From the NCBI GenBank assembly GCA_008638375.1, contig CM018031.1, positions 318,501-382,500 on the forward strand: 64,000 nt of DNA. Reading direction: 5' to 3'. Both the position numbers and the translations under genes were made by a program. Origin of the DNA: Nyssa sinensis. Taxonomy: Eukaryota > Streptophyta > Magnoliopsida > Cornales > Nyssaceae. The notes under the pieces were generated by a model. That model worked only from the letters and a program-made list of their open reading frames with translations. It had not been told where the DNA came from and did not search any database. The first letter of the stretch is position 1. Each line of letters starts with the position of its first letter. Shown here piece by piece: positions 1 through 22,646 of this stretch.

Positions 1-8827
<8,827 letters not shown>

Positions 8828-10813
8828 TACCACAAAGGAGTGGGGACTTTTACGGTCAATGTAAGAGTTCTTGGTTATGTGAAATTACCTAAGTGTGAGT
8901 TTTCAATCCCTTCTGGAGTATCCTCCTCTTGTTCCAGTAAGATAAGTACCTTTCTTTTCATCACTCATGACATGAGAGTTCAGACCCTACATTATTAATT
9001 GAGCAATAAGGACAGCACATATCAATTCTTTGGGGAAGGGGGTGTTGGAGAGAGGTTGGCTTCCGTAAGAGAATAAGGGACACAAGGTCAATTGATTTTG
9101 AGTTATATGGAAAGAAAGGATGAGGATGTAAGTTAAAAGAGGCATCTTTGTTCCAGCTGCAGGGTCAGGAAGACATTGTCAGTTATTTTTTGTTTCTTCA
9201 TACTTTTTTTGTAAGTCACCCAGGTCAGAAGTTTGTTTTCTGTGTATTTGAAGTTTTAAGGTTATATATACTAGATGGAGCACAGGTCTCCTAGGTTGAA
9301 AAGTTGGGAATTCACTTTTGCTTGTTTTTTTTTTTTTCGTTTTCACTTACTTTTGGAATATACAGCTAACTCTCTCTGAAATTCCCATGTAGTTAATGTG
9401 GCAGTGGTGTTTTTGAAACCATATAATTAAGGTGATCTTTTTGTTTTGAAGTGAAATGTCCAATGTGCCACTTCATTCTATATTATCAGGAATTTTATAT
9501 GCAAGCTTCTTTGTTTCTATAACATCATCAAACTATCTAAGCAAACATCATATGTACACACACCATCATTAATAAAGAAAACCTCTGCAGGCATTGAAAA
9601 TCACACTCTAAGGCTTCAGCACATACAAGACGCATACCCATCAGGAGAAGTGGAAAATATTATCATAGTATTATGCAATCTGCAGAACATCATCCTCATG
9701 AGCACACTTTTACCATCATCAGGATTCAGTGATTGTAGCCCTAATAACTCAATTTAGTAAACAATAAGATGTGAATATATTCATTCGAATTGAAATTTTT
9801 TCGCCTAACGTATTTTTTCAAAATAACAAATTTGTGCTATAAAGTAAACATTTTAATGGAAAAATTAATAAATAAGTTAAAATAAATCTATAAAATTATT
9901 AGCGATAATTATGTTGAATATATGATATTGCACTGACGTCTTTCGTTAGAATTGTCAAAAGACAGACATTAACGAAAAAAATATAAGATTTACTTATTTT
10001 ATTCTTAAAAATAATTATACTGACTTTTTATGTGATATCTAATAATTAAGGCTCCGTTTGGTTAGGAGGAATCTAATATTAGAAAGTAAAATTTGTAGAA
10101 AATAAAGTACAATAAAGGAAAGTGAAAAATAAAATAAACTTTCCCTATATATGTTTGGTTATGAAGGAAAAATTAAGAAAGTGACAAGAAAATTGAATAG
10201 GAAAAAAATAATAATTTCATATTGTAATTTTTTTTTTTTACTGTTGGCAAAAAGAATTAATTTTGTTATATTCTTTAATTTTTATTGAAGCACAAGAGAG
10301 TCTCAAAAAGACGAGATGTTATTAGTATGAAAAAAGATAAGGTACAAAGAGTTACGTATACGAATCCTAAAATTATTTTAACACTTAAACAAGTGAGTCT
10401 AATATAGATTATAAATTACTTTTTAAAAGAAAAAAAACATTTTCTTATAATTTTTGCAGGAAATGAAAAGCCACATTTTAAAAAAAATTATGCAGTTACA
10501 TGTTTTCTATTTTTATAAAGAGTTTTTTTTTTCATGTTAACTAAACTCTTAACAAAATTTTAAGATAGATAGAAAATGTCAGTGTAATATATAAGAAAAT
10601 TTTAGTCATGTAATTTTTTTTTTTAAAAGTCTAACATCGCAAATATCGATTTTTATACGGAGCAGGAATCTAATGGTTTGATCAATGTAATTTTAAAAAG
10701 ATACAAGTGAAGTCCTGTAATTGTATGACTAAAATAATTTAGGGGGATTATATTCAATTGCTAACAATCTCAGTTTAACATGATTGACAAAAAAAAACGG
10801 TACAATTAGTTAA
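8828..10813. other. SEC23 3' flank and AT-rich intergenic DNA
   Basis: This holds the SEC23 3' UTR (possible AATAAA near 9573), then AT-rich DNA with no protein-coding signal. A GGCTCCGTTTGGTTAGG motif near 10050, common at the edges of small plant TIR elements, was seen but its partner end was not found. Confidence 0.5.
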
Positions 10814-11264
10814 AGAGTAAATTACACCAATTTTTTTCTCAAGTTTATAATAATTACATCAAATTTTATGAGGTTTCTAAAATTATATTAATTTTTTTTT
10901 TACTTTATTTGAAAATATACAGCTATCTCCATCATATCAACTTTTTTTTTAAATGATGAAATTAACTTATTTATTTTTATATTTTTTTAATTTTGACCAA
11001 ATTTTTTTAAATATTTTTTTTTTGAAAAACAATTTAAGAAAATAATTTAATTTAAACTTTTATCAATATTTATTTGAAGAATTTAAAAAATTAATCAAAA
11101 TTAAAAAAATTAAAAAAAATAGTTGTCATTTTGGAAAAAAAATTAACAGAAAAAAATATCGATATATTTTCATGTAAAATAAAAAAAAATTTAATATAAT
11201 TTCAAAAATTTTAAAAAAATTAACATAATTGTCATAAAAAAATTCAATATAATTTACGCTTAAT
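10814..11264. mobile_element. Degenerate long-TIR (MITE-like) element upstream of PRD1
   Basis: The left end GTAAATTACACCAATTTTTTT is matched by the reverse complement of the right end (GTAAATTATATTGAATTTTTTT), and similarity continues inward for roughly 80 bases through ATAATTACA / ACAATTATG blocks and AAATTATATTAA. The interior is almost pure A/T with no ORF. The terminal sequence is related to the ends of the gene-carrying element at 43339-46818, so both appear to belong to one family. The right end lies about 180 bases from the PRD1 start codon. Confidence 0.5.
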
Positions 11265-11372
11265 TAAATAGGGGAGGCAATATTTATAATTAAAATAAAA
11301 ATAAAAATAAAAAACGCAATCACAGGAGACACGTTTGTAAGTCTTCCAGTCTCGCGCCCAATATTTGAACTC

Positions 11373-11393
11373 ATCTCTCTCTCTCTCTCTCTG
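11373..11393 (+). promoter_or_regulatory. CT-rich leader tract upstream of PRD1
   Basis: A (CT)n run about 55 bases before the PRD1 start codon, in the expected 5' leader or core promoter position. CT microsatellites are common in plant 5' UTRs. No clear TATA box was assigned. Confidence 0.35.
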
Positions 11394-11444
11394 AAATTCT
11401 CATCTGTTCAAACTCGCAGCAGTTCTTTCATATCATCCAAAACG

Positions 11445-14400
11445 ATGTACTTCAACGAATCCCAACAAGAAGAAGCGTTAGAATTCATACAAGACCAGAA
11501 CTACTCATACACTTCACACTCTTCCCATCAATCACCATCGTCGTCGTGCTCACAAGGTCACCGTTCCTCTCTCGTGCTTCAAACCCTAGAAGGTGGTTCC
11601 ATCTGCTTACTCTGTTTCAGCAACCTGGTCTCATGCACTAAGTCTCCCACAGTTCACGTCTCTTACGCTCTCTCTCAGCTCTCTCAGGCCATTTCTCAAC
11701 CAGCATTCCTTCAAAACCTCCTCACTTTCCACGCTCACTTCTTCGTCTCTCCTCTCGTTCATGTCCTTTCGTCCTTTGACGACGAGCCAATCGCTCGCCA
11801 AACGACTGATCTCATTTCTGAGCTCTGCAGTTCTGGTGATTCTTCGATGTACGGTGACTTCGTTGCTCGGATTGCAGATCGCCTATCGTCCGGTGCATTG
11901 GCGTGGAGTCGCCGGCAGGTCTACATGGTAATGTTTTCGGTTTCGTTTGCTGCACATTGTTTGTTATTTGAATGTTGAAAAGATTTCAAGGACAGAGCAT
12001 TTTCCCACCAATTGGTTAATGAGAAAACAGAGAACACTGTAACAGATTATATATGTTCTTTGTATTGCTTTTTGTTGTTTTCCTTGAAGATATGAAAAAG
12101 TGAATTTTACTAAGTCTAGATAAGCTCAGTTGAGTAGACGCTCTCTCTCTCTCTCTAGTTTCAAAGTTTTAATTTTTTAAAAAAACTTATAGGTATTTTT
12201 TTGGGTGGGGGTGGCGGTGGTATGAGCAACAGTTTTGAGGAACCAAAGAGCATATACCTGGTTTGTATACGGAAACAATTCAAAATTGTTTACATTGTCC
12301 TAGTCTCTGACGGTAAAACAAAATAATCTAGCTCGAAATAACTTCAGTAAAAGCAGAAAAAATAGAAACGTGCAAGCAAAAGAAATGGTAATGGTCGGCT
12401 ATATCCTGTATCCTGGATGTATTCAAATTATTTAGATGATTCAAAGTTTGCATCAGGCCGTTCAATCATCCCATCAGGTAGTAACTAGGTTTGATACAGA
12501 TTTTCATGCCTATGCATGTAATTCGTTCTGCCTTTCACAGGATTTGTAAAGTTTTTGGCTACATGCAGCCACATGCCTATTGGAGAGAGAAAAAGGTTCC
12601 CTGGGATTGTTGAATAGTCAAGGCATACGGTTGGAGGACTTCGTTCAAATGTCTCAGCTGTCATTGGATGTCTCGAGTTTCTTGGAAGTCAAAGTTTTCT
12701 TTAAAGAGAGAATTTCTTAAGGTCCTGTCCTCCTTAATGACGTCTATTTCTATTTTTCTTCAAATGCAGCTTCACTGCTTAGGGGTTCTCTTGGATTATC
12801 AGAAGAATAATGCCTATGCCCACATCAAAGACAAAGATGCCCTTATTTTCAACCTTCTCACTGGTCTTCAATTGCCTAGGTAACAGTTGAAACAAACTCA
12901 GGAGTTGGATACCTCCTTTTGCCACACATCCCCTATGTTATCCTCAGCTCTCTTCTTCTCTCTTGAATACAGTGAAGAGATCCGGGGGGAGATCCTTTTT
13001 GTTCTATACAAAATATCCATCCTCCAGTATGCATACAAGGATGCTGATGCTGCTGATTTTTTATTTGCCTTTTGTCCCAAGCTCTTGCACTTATCATTAG
13101 AAGCCCTCATGAAGACTCAAAGTGATGATGTTCGCTTGAACTGTGTAGGTCTGTCAACTTCTTTAGTACTTCACTCTCATTTTATATCTTGCAATTAAAT
13201 GGGCAGTGTTTGATTACCCTGCTAATAAGCCTAGCTGGAGTGGCAGTGGGACATGGCCATATGAAATTTGTAAGAGTAGGTTCTATTCAGTCCAAAACTT
13301 AAGACAGAATTGACAAGCCGACAAGATACAATGGCATACCATTTAATTTGTGACAAATAAGGTAGTTTTTTCCATGTGTCTAGTCAGCTTGCAATTTCAG
13401 CTTCTTGTGTCGGAAGTGAAAATCATTTTCCATTAATCAAAGTTGATTCACCATACACATCAACAGTGATAATTAACAGGCTCACATTTTGGACTTAGTG
13501 GGACAATTATATATTGACAGCTGCAATGCAACTGTAGGAAACAAATTTATCACTAGAACGATTCAGTAACATGCAACCCATGGTGTCTGTTGGGTGAAAA
13601 AAGATCCTCGTGACTGCTGATAACATTATTTAGCAAGGGTGACTTTGGCTCTTAAGCTCAATGTTGAGATAAGTATGTTCAGAATCAAGTGATCTAGAAC
13701 CATCGCTTTACAAGTTGCACCTTAAATATCTTGGAACTCGAACTACATTATGATCATATGACATTGATTGATCCCTTATGACACTTCTTGAGTCCTGGAA
13801 AGTTATAGCTCCCAAAGCTATGCAGAATTTGATGATTCCCAGCCCTGTTTCCTGTGCGAATTACAAAGTGAGACAAGTTGGATCGTGCATATGGCATATA
13901 GTACCACATGTAGTACATACTGACACAGCATGGCCATGTAGTTACATCTAGATGCATTTCATGTTCACTTACATCTGGGATTCTGGATGCATTCCATCTT
14001 TTTCATCTCCTGAGTAATTTTTTTTCCATTTGCACCTGCGTAGCAGCTTTTAACGGTGTTGGCTCAGAGAGGGTTCTTTCAGAATGCATATCTAAATGAC
14101 ATCAGCATGCAAGAATTGCTATGAAGCTGACAACTTCAGGCAAACAACAGAGCATGTAATAGATGGCCCTCTGACTATCTTGTTTGCTGAGGCAATCAAG
14201 GCCCCGCTGCTTTCTTCTGATAGCCAAGTACAAATCAGCACATTGGATTTGATCTTTCTGTATCTTTCATGGGGAGGTGGTTCTGGAAAAGAAATCCAAT
14301 TATTGGTGGAAGAAAACATTGCAGATTATGTATTTGAAATACTTAGGTTATCAGGTAAGCATCATCAGGTAACAATAGTAGTAGCCTCGCAATTGAGGTA

Positions 14401-17400
14401 TGGTTCATCATTAGACTGTGTAATCAATACATATAGTGGCCTTTTTTAAGTATGACCTGCCATAAAAACAATGACAAAGCTTGATGATTCAGTATCTGGT
14501 AAATGACCATTTTTCAATCTTTAAGACTTTTCTTGAACTTTGGGAGTTTTGTTTTCCCTTAGTATCCAATAAAGTGATAATATTATATTGTTGCAATCAA
14601 AATATTTGATCAACTTCTGGCATGGTTTAATAAATGAATGCATGCATCTCCATCATGCCAAACTTTACCTTATATATTTTTTCTTTGTCATTAAAAGCAT
14701 AAATTCTGATTCTTTAGAGTGTGCAAGCTCTAGATAATCCTTCTTATGAACTTCAACTTGAAATTTACAGGGTGCAAAGATTCCACTGGTCAACTATTGC
14801 CTTCAAGTTCTGGATCTTTTATCAACAGCTGAGCAAGCCTTCAGGCAAAGGCTTGCTATTGGATTCACAACCCTGGTTCCCATTCTGCGTTATGTAGCTG
14901 AAATTCCTTTTCATCCTGTTCAAACTCAAACATTGAAGCTCATATGGAACTGTGTTTCGAATTGCCATGGAATAGTATCCACTTCTCATATTGAAGAACT
15001 AGGCCTTATATTGACAGCTATGCTTAAGAAACAAATTGATGGGGAGACAAGCATGCTTCCAGAGACATTCACCTGTGGCCTGTTCAATCCTTGTAGCTCT
15101 TATGAAAAGTCCATCTTCTCATGGGACTTCAAATTTCTCAGCATCAATTCAAGATGCAGCAAGACATGCTGTTTTGACTTGTCTAAACCTCTATAGGAAG
15201 CATCCTAGCCAACTTCTGCACTCCCTCTACCTACTGAAAGAGGCATATGCATACAGTCCTGAAGGAAACTCCACTCATTGCTGTGACATGGAATTAAGAA
15301 ATTGTATTTTAGATGTGTGTAAAACACATTTATTGCCCTGGTTTATAACAGAAATCAATGAAATGGAAGAGGACATTGTCCTGGGAGTACTGGAAACCTT
15401 TCATTCAATACTGCTTCTGGATTCGGATATCCAAGTCACAGAATTTGCAAAAGTTCTGGTCTCATCATCTTGGTTCAGTTTTTTATATGGATGTTTAGGC
15501 TTAGTTTCCTACATGAAAAGATGAAGTTGAGAATTTATCTGATGTTCAGTTCAATTGTTGATGTGCTTCTGGGAAATGACTCTGGACAAGCCCATTAGAG
15601 ATGTTGCTCTACATCTGCCATCTGATCCTATAGATATGATGTTCCTGCTGGGGCAGAAGAGCTCCCATAATTTAGAATTGGTTTGTTGTCAATCTGCAGT
15701 TTTCCTGATTCTATATACCAGCTCTTTGTATAATGATAGGTAACCAAATTTCTGATTCTTCTTGTTCCTAATGCTCCATTAAGGTTTACTTTTATGACCC
15801 GAGTTTATTCCTTGATTCTCCTTCCCCTAGGCTTGCAGATGACAAGCTGGTGTTAGCTTCTCTGGAGCAATATATTCTAGTCAATAGAAGTGAATTTTTT
15901 TATGAGGCAGCTGATTCAGTTACAATTGAGATATTGGTAAACCTTTATGGCCTGTACAGGGGTCTTGCCAAGATGAGCTACCAAATCTCCTACAGTCCAG
16001 AGGCTGAAAGGATCCTTTTCCATCTAGTCACTGAAAAGGAATGGGATTTAGCTGTCTACAAGAATTCACTCCACATCCCTGAAATGGTTATTTCAACAAG
16101 AGAAAATCTGCAAGCCATTGTCTAACCAGATCCTGAAGTTGTGTAGATGCAACAGCTCAAACTGGAAATCACATTGTCATTCATGGAAACAATAGTGAGA
16201 ACATAGACATACATACAACTGCAGAGTTAGTAGCATCAGGAGATAACTTTGGAGCGATGCTTTTGGTATGTCTATTGAGAGAACTCATAGAAGTTGGCCA
16301 AGAGCGTGACATCATTTCAGTAGTGAATGTCATGGCAGTAATTATTGACATCTTTCCAGCTGCTTCAGACCAGTTATGCTTACATGGTATAGGCAGTGCA
16401 ATCCAGAATCTTTGTAATCATTCAACATATTCCTCTTGCCCACAGATATTCATGGTCATATGTCAACTAACTTTTAGAATTCTACATTCAGTACACTCTA
16501 AAACACTTTCTGATGACGAGGCTTGGCTTGCAGGTTACAATGAAGGTTAATAAATTATGGTTATTTTCTTTCTTCTTTTTTTCTGACAAGTAAAGATGAA
16601 TAAATTAGATTTGTCGAAGTCTAATAGTAATTGGCATTCTAATAGTAATACATTTCAATTCACCTTCTGTTGTAGTTGATGGACTACCTGATCCCCACAG
16701 TTGCTGCAGATGGGTGGACTCAAGAATGTCTCATAGTAATTGGCATTCTTTCCTTGATTTTGCACCATTCGACCAACCAAGCACTGGTAGAAGCTTCAAA
16801 AACCATACTGCTGAGTACTCCCTTGGTCTCCACAGTTAAAAACTTAATCCATCTAGCCTGTTCAAAGGGACCTGCTTTAAGTGATCATGATGAAGGAACA
16901 AAAAGTGGAGAAACTCTGATATTTGTGCTTTTACTGCACTTCTTCTCTCTGAGAAGGTCAGCTCTTAGAATTAAATATATCCATCTGATTCTTAGTTATT
17001 CAAAAAGCTAACATTCTTGTTGCAGTGTGCATGCTATTCTACCAGGGACACTGGACTGGCAAGATTTTATAGATCAGGACAATTGGAACACAGCCACTAT
17101 CCTTTATAAGCATTCATTGCCATGACTTGTGCAGGCTGGTGCATTTTGGGTCCCCTCTGGTCAAGCGGGTTGCTTCATATTGCCTATTGGAGTTGTTTAT
17201 CAGAATATCAGACAAGAAAAATAGAATACCAAATATGTTGAAATCCACCACGGGAAACCTATTGTCTGTAATGGCTGTACTAGAAGGCCTGGTCTTTTGC
17301 AGTGATAGTTAAATTGGCCATGAACTGTGGCCTCTGTTTATCAATGATTCTTGGGTGGGAAAAGCTGAACATAGGGGCACGAGTTGTCGGAAGAAAAAAT

Positions 17401-18144
17401 TGGTGCAAGCTAATTGTAGAAGAGCTGGCAATGTCTTTGTCAGTTCCATGTTTGGCATCAAAATCATTCATGATTCATCACAAGCCCTCAGTTCATGTGG
17501 CTGTAGCATTGCTAAACCTGCAAAAGATTCCTGAGTGGATGAGTTGTGTCTTTGATGATTCTTGTATATTTGGTATAATTAAAAACCTTTCGGCTAGTAA
17601 TCTGAGTGCAGAGATAGTGCTTCTATTTCGAGAACTACTGAACTCTGGGTACCTGAAGTCTGAGCAAATTGCTAGTCTAAATCAGGTTTTCCAGGTGAGA
17701 TATCCTGGATCTATTTTAAGCTCTCCTATCATTGATAATTACGGTAAGATTCTTGTAGTCATTCTTGGCCGCCTTTTATGCTGTTAAGACTAATGTTGTG
17801 CCCATAGTTTTGGGGGATCCAAAACCTAAGAATGCCAGGGAATGCATCTTGAAGAAAGATAATACAGGAAGTTTCACATTTCAAATTATTATTTTCCTTG
17901 TCTTGCAGGTGTGCAGGAAACATATGTACATGGATGACTTCTCAAAATGCCACCCAAAAGGAGCATAGTTGAGGTGGTTACCATCACAGATGATCTTGGA
18001 AAAGTTTGTGAATTTCTCATTGACCTTATGTCATCCCAATCAGTCCGTTTCTGGATATGGATTCTAGGGGGATCTAAAGTTAAGAACAAGAAATTGCTAG
18101 AAGAAATAGAATTGTTTTCTCAAAGTCAAATGGAGGAGGAATAA
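11445..18144 (+). CDS. PRD1: PRD1-like meiotic recombination initiation protein (frame interrupted by single-base insertions)
   Basis: PRD1 is a plant protein needed, with PRD2, PRD3/PAIR1, DFO and MTOPVIB, for SPO11 double-strand breaks in meiosis; it is built of armadillo-like helices. Exons: 11445-11927, 12770-12879, 12973-about 13144, about 14044-14354, 14771-15739, 15831-16545, 16676-16956, 17026-17694 and 17909-18144. They give about 1310 residues, matching the family's roughly 1300. Landmarks: [14 protein letters not shown] near the N-terminus, [98 protein letters not shown] and [15 protein letters not shown] at the C-terminus. About twelve single-base insertions (near 14105, 14780, 15080, 15500, 15515, 15595, 16040, 16165, 16530, 17110, 17305 and 17960) break the frame; splice sites otherwise look intact. 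Either a recent pseudogene or, more likely, a sound gene with sequencing errors. The exon 3/4 junction is the least certain. Confidence 0.87.
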
Positions 18145-20651
18145 TTGTTAAGGAGATCTGATAAATATTTGACTTCTCATTATAGCTCTCGGCATCATAT
18201 GGTGTCTTGTTTCATCCTCACGGTTCCTTGTTAGTAAAAAAAAAAGAGTACACAAGATGCCGATAGACACAGAAAAAGATATGTACATGCAAGTAAATGT
18301 GTATAAAAGAAATGGGATCTTAAAGAAGTCTGAATATAAGAATTGTAATTACATACACATATACCTGTTTGCATACATGTCAATTGAAATGGCCTTGCTA
18401 GTTTTAGGTCGCTAGGTCTGTCTTGATAACCTCATCCATTACAAACAAATTGTCATTCTACAGTTGATATGTGTGCAAACAGATACAATTCCTTTTGGAT
18501 TCTCTTATTCCTTTTTTGGGAGTTCGGTAAATCAATTAGAACAGCCCATTAACATGGTAAATAAGTTCACATTTTAAACTTGCTTTTGTCTGATTCCAAT
18601 TTTAAGGTGCTAATTCCATGTTATCAAATAAATATTAGAACAAAATTGTGTAAAATGCAGTGGAAAAGAACGAAATAGATTCTTTAAAATGCAAAATAGG
18701 TGGCTTTCTGTAAAACGATGTTCATCCTAGTCATATTATCCATGGGATGAACAGAGTTACAGCAAATGAGTCTCCAAACGTAGTGAAGCCCACCTCCACT
18801 TACTGAACCTGGGCTACCTCTTCAACTGGCAGCATTACTAACCTTGATGAATCCCACTGGTAGAAACTCCTATCTAATGCAGCATTACAGTCTCACAGAA
18901 CATGGAGTTCCATCTTCAATTGGATGATTACAAACACCCGTAATCTTGGTAATGATAGCATGAGCTGCTTTAACTGAAAATTATCCTTACGTTTGAAATT
19001 TTCAAGCTGGGTTGATCTGGAATTGTTGCACCCCCAAACATCTGTAACCCCACTAGCTAATAATTTCCCAACAAAGACCAATTCCACTGTCCATTCTTAT
19101 CAACATAGTCTGCTAACCATTTTTCTTGCTCCATACTCGAATAGACTCTACTTTTAAATTTCCTAATGGCTACCCTAGCAACTAGCTATTCAACCAAAAT
19201 ATTGTTAATAAACCATCTCCTAAGACCCATTTCAGCCCTGTCATAACACTTGCTGCCCTCATTTATAAGAAGAATTTTAGATTTGGCTTTGCAAGTAAGA
19301 AAGTCTTCTTGCCCACTGAGGTATTTCACTTTCATCATTCTCACCCATAAAACATCTCCTTCAGTTGATCATCCACTCCGCCTCGGCCATCATGGAAACA
19401 GGCTACAACCATCCCTTTTCAACTCATCTTGATTCTCACACCACTTACTAGTTGACTTGACAGCTAAGACCTTGTTTTTCTTCCTCCTTATAGAGTGTTG
19501 GTATGGTATGGAAATATTTGGTAGTCCAAACTTTATCCATCCAACCCTATATTTTCGATTCCAGTGCACTTCTTCCTACAAAACCATCTTAGGACCTGTT
19601 TTGGGCCACTATTGTACTTTCGCATTTGTGTTTAGTTTGTAAAACTTACTCCGAAAACATGCTTCACCAAACTTATTATATTCATCAACCGGTTGTTTTT
19701 TCAAACCTGTATAAAAAATGGGAAGATTTTGTACATAAAGCCTTCTGACTGCCCCCAAAACCCTGGCTGGAACTCGCATGTTTTCTGCTAAAAATATTGC
19801 CAAATCTAGATTTATTCCATTTTCACTGCAGCAATAAACTTCGAGATGTCTTTATCAAGCATTGAGTCGAGGTTCCACAATTGGAAATTAAAGATATGGC
19901 CTTTGGCTGCATCCCCGTTGATGGAAAAAAGCTGAAGTGGTAAGGATGCGTAGAGTTTTTTCATGTTCGTGCAAATCAATTTGTGACATGTGATGTCATG
20001 ATGATACCCTATTTTAAAGGATAAGCCACATGTCAAAAATTTGCGTGACCATAGAAAAAATCCAAACATCTTTACCATTGGAATTTTTTTCCCATTGATG
20101 TTTATTGTTTTCCAACATCTACACTTCCAAGTTATTCAGCTATTAGATTTACCAAATATTGGCACAATCTTACCAGGACATTCATGTATTAGGCACATCT
20201 CATGACAGTTTATAGCTAGGGGATAATTTCATTTAGTTTACTTCTAACATTTGTTTCAAGGAAGATTAAAGACATATATATAAAACAGAAAGGATAATGG
20301 AAATCACTTGGAGGAAACAACAAAAGTAGAAGGGGTGGAAAAAAAAAAAAAGTAAGAGAATCCTAGAATGTTAATAAATGAATTCACAAGTATTTTACAA
20401 GCATTACAAACAAACTTATGATAATTGTGAATGTATTTCTTAAATTTACCCCCAAAAGAAAAATGTCAATTTTTTCTAGCACTAGTATAGGTCACCACCT
20501 CAGTTGAAGGAAAAAAAACATCCATCATACAGTTTTCTAGTCTTGATGATAGCAATTGTAATAATTGCTTCTGGTCCACCTTGTGAGGTTTCTCAAAATT
20601 TATACAAATCTGTCAATTCTAGGTCAAGTACACCATCCATTTTAGGGCAGC
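18145..20651. other. Intergenic, with possible LINE debris on the minus strand (18900-19420)
   Basis: No gene is supported. On the minus strand around 18900-19420 short pieces such as GLKWVLGDGLLTIFW resemble the block ahead of the zinc-binding domain in plant LINE ORF2, but stops are frequent and no tail or target duplication was found. The rest is AT-rich with small poly-A runs. Confidence 0.35.
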
Positions 20652-22646
20652 TTAACTTTGTTCAACTTCCATTAATTGAGGAGGCCTTTTTTTTTGGTGT
20701 TTAAACACCAAATCAATGAGATGGTGATATGTCCATATTTTCTTTTGCCTTGCTTTGGGTTCAAGGGAGGAGAATATTTCTTCACAACTTCTAAGGAAAT
20801 TTCCCTTCCCAAATGCAGTGAGAACAAGCGCATCAGTGTTCATTTCCACGGCTTCATCAAGAAATCCCATCTTTCTCCATGTAATTAAAATCCCAGTCCC
20901 ATCAAAGCCCATACCACATGCATCAAATAGGATTCCAATAGTGACAATATCAGGTTTCACGTATCGTGCTGGTAGTTCCTGAGAATGCAGCTTTCATATG
21001 CTTCAAATCTTTCATCTTCAAATAAGCTAGCAAGATAATGTTCGCAACCGTTACATTCCACGGTACATTTTCTAATTCCATCTCATGGACAATAGAATTC
21101 ATGCCTTTTCGACTCAAAAGATGGGCGTGAGAGAGCATGCGTAAGCACCAAACAAGATCAGTCCTACCAACTTTTGAAGAAAGATCAACCCCCAAGTCAT
21201 CTAATCTAGAAAACATGTGGTTCTCAACATAAACTTTAGCCAATTTCCGAATCAAATCCTCCTTTAAAGGGGTTTTTGATTTTAAAGCCCTTCTATAAAC
21301 CTTCTCCATCTTGTCCAAGATTCCAAAATTGGCATATGACTCTAGCATTGCAACTAATGTGGAAGCTTGCAAATCCATTCTTTTTGAAAGGAGAGTTTGG
21401 TACACTCTCTCCATTCTTTTTAGCAACCCAGCTCGGGAAAACTCTCGAATCAACAAGTTATATGTAACATGGTCAAATGAACACCCATCATATTCCATCT
21501 TCTTCACACATTTTCCCATTTCATCATACATTTTATAAGTCCCATAAGCTTCAATAAGCCCATCGTAGGTTTCTGTATCTGGCTTTAAATTGATTTCTTC
21601 CATTTCCTTGAGATAAAACAGAGCATCTTCGAATTTCCCTTTGCTGGCGAAGCCATGAATCACTGAATTGTAGATCTCCAAGGAAGGGCTAAGCCCATGA
21701 CTCTTCATTCCTCTGAGGGCTGATACTGCATCTTCCATTTGTCGCTCCTCAACTAATAACCGCAAAATCTTTTCATAATTGAATTCATTAATTCGGAGTT
21801 TTTCCAAGTTCTTCCACAAATCAAACACCTGTCGACAAGATACTTAGTTGCAGAAAGACCCAATAAATTTTCAATAGTTTTGTTGAGAAAACATGAACTT
21901 TTTTAAACGATTAATATTAGAAGAAGTTCATTTTCCTTATTTGGGGCTGGAAAGAACATAAATCTCTGTTCAAGAATCAATTGATAATAAATTACACAAC
22001 GTGGCTCAATTCAGGTTGCATTTTCTCTTCTTTTCCTCAGTTTTCCAGGCAACCAAACAGCAGATAACTTCTGTGCAACTGAAGACAATTAAGAGTCCAG
22101 GAAAGCCCCAACACCATTTTCCCAGAAAATTTCCAGCAAATCAGAGCAAATATATAAACATATAAATATACCCCACAACATCCTAACCATTTCCCAGCAA
22201 GCCAGAGAAAAACATATATCAAACAGCGAAATTATAAAATCCCAATACCATCTTTACCAGTTTTGGTGTATGAAAGAGTTAATCCATAAAAGCAGAGAGA
22301 GAACCTGGAGAATCTCCTTGGATCTTGAGGTTTGTATGAGGAATTTGATGAAAGCCCAGAATTGGTCATTGGTCCAATCCTCATCATCTTCATGAAAGGA
22401 TTCCACAAGGAGGGTCGTTTGTTTAGTGGAATTCTTGCTGTGAGGGTTTGCATTGTGCAATGGTGGACGATGCTGGGATTTCCTTTTCGGGTGAAGTGGA
22501 GCTGAAGGATTGATAGAGGAAGAAGAGACAATAAGTGTTGTTGACGTTTTGGTGATTAGGGTTTTGCAAAGGCTGTTCTTGTTGTTGTTGAATCTCCATG
22601 GCCGTGTTGTTTTGCAGGAGATATCCAGGTTGAGTAGCATCTCCAT
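20652..22646 (-). CDS. P-type pentatricopeptide repeat (PPR) protein
   Basis: PPR proteins bind organellar RNA and direct its splicing, editing, stability or translation. Two exons on the minus strand: 22646-22305 (start ATG, N-terminal leader rich in basic and hydroxylated residues, suggesting a chloroplast or mitochondrial presequence) and 21828-20652, joined in phase 0 across a 476-base intron; total about 505 residues. Exon 2 holds tandem 35-residue helical pairs, for example NSVIHGFASKGKFEDALFYL, DGLIEAYGTYKMYDEMGKCV and NLLIREFSRAGLLKRMERVY, then LVAMLESYANFGILDKMEKV. There is no E or DYW editing tail; the end is HHLIDLVFKHQKKRP plus a short tail, so this is P class. One extra base near 20978 shifts the frame (FSG in place of FSELPARY); both halves align to one protein if it is ignored. 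The exact orthologue was not identified. Confidence 0.85.

Noticed and set aside
12569..12720. Extra PRD1 exon with an open frame ([13 protein letters not shown])
   Set aside because: Exon 1 joins directly and in phase to [10 protein letters not shown] at 12770 as in the family; the candidate ends in a stop and has no counterpart I recognise.
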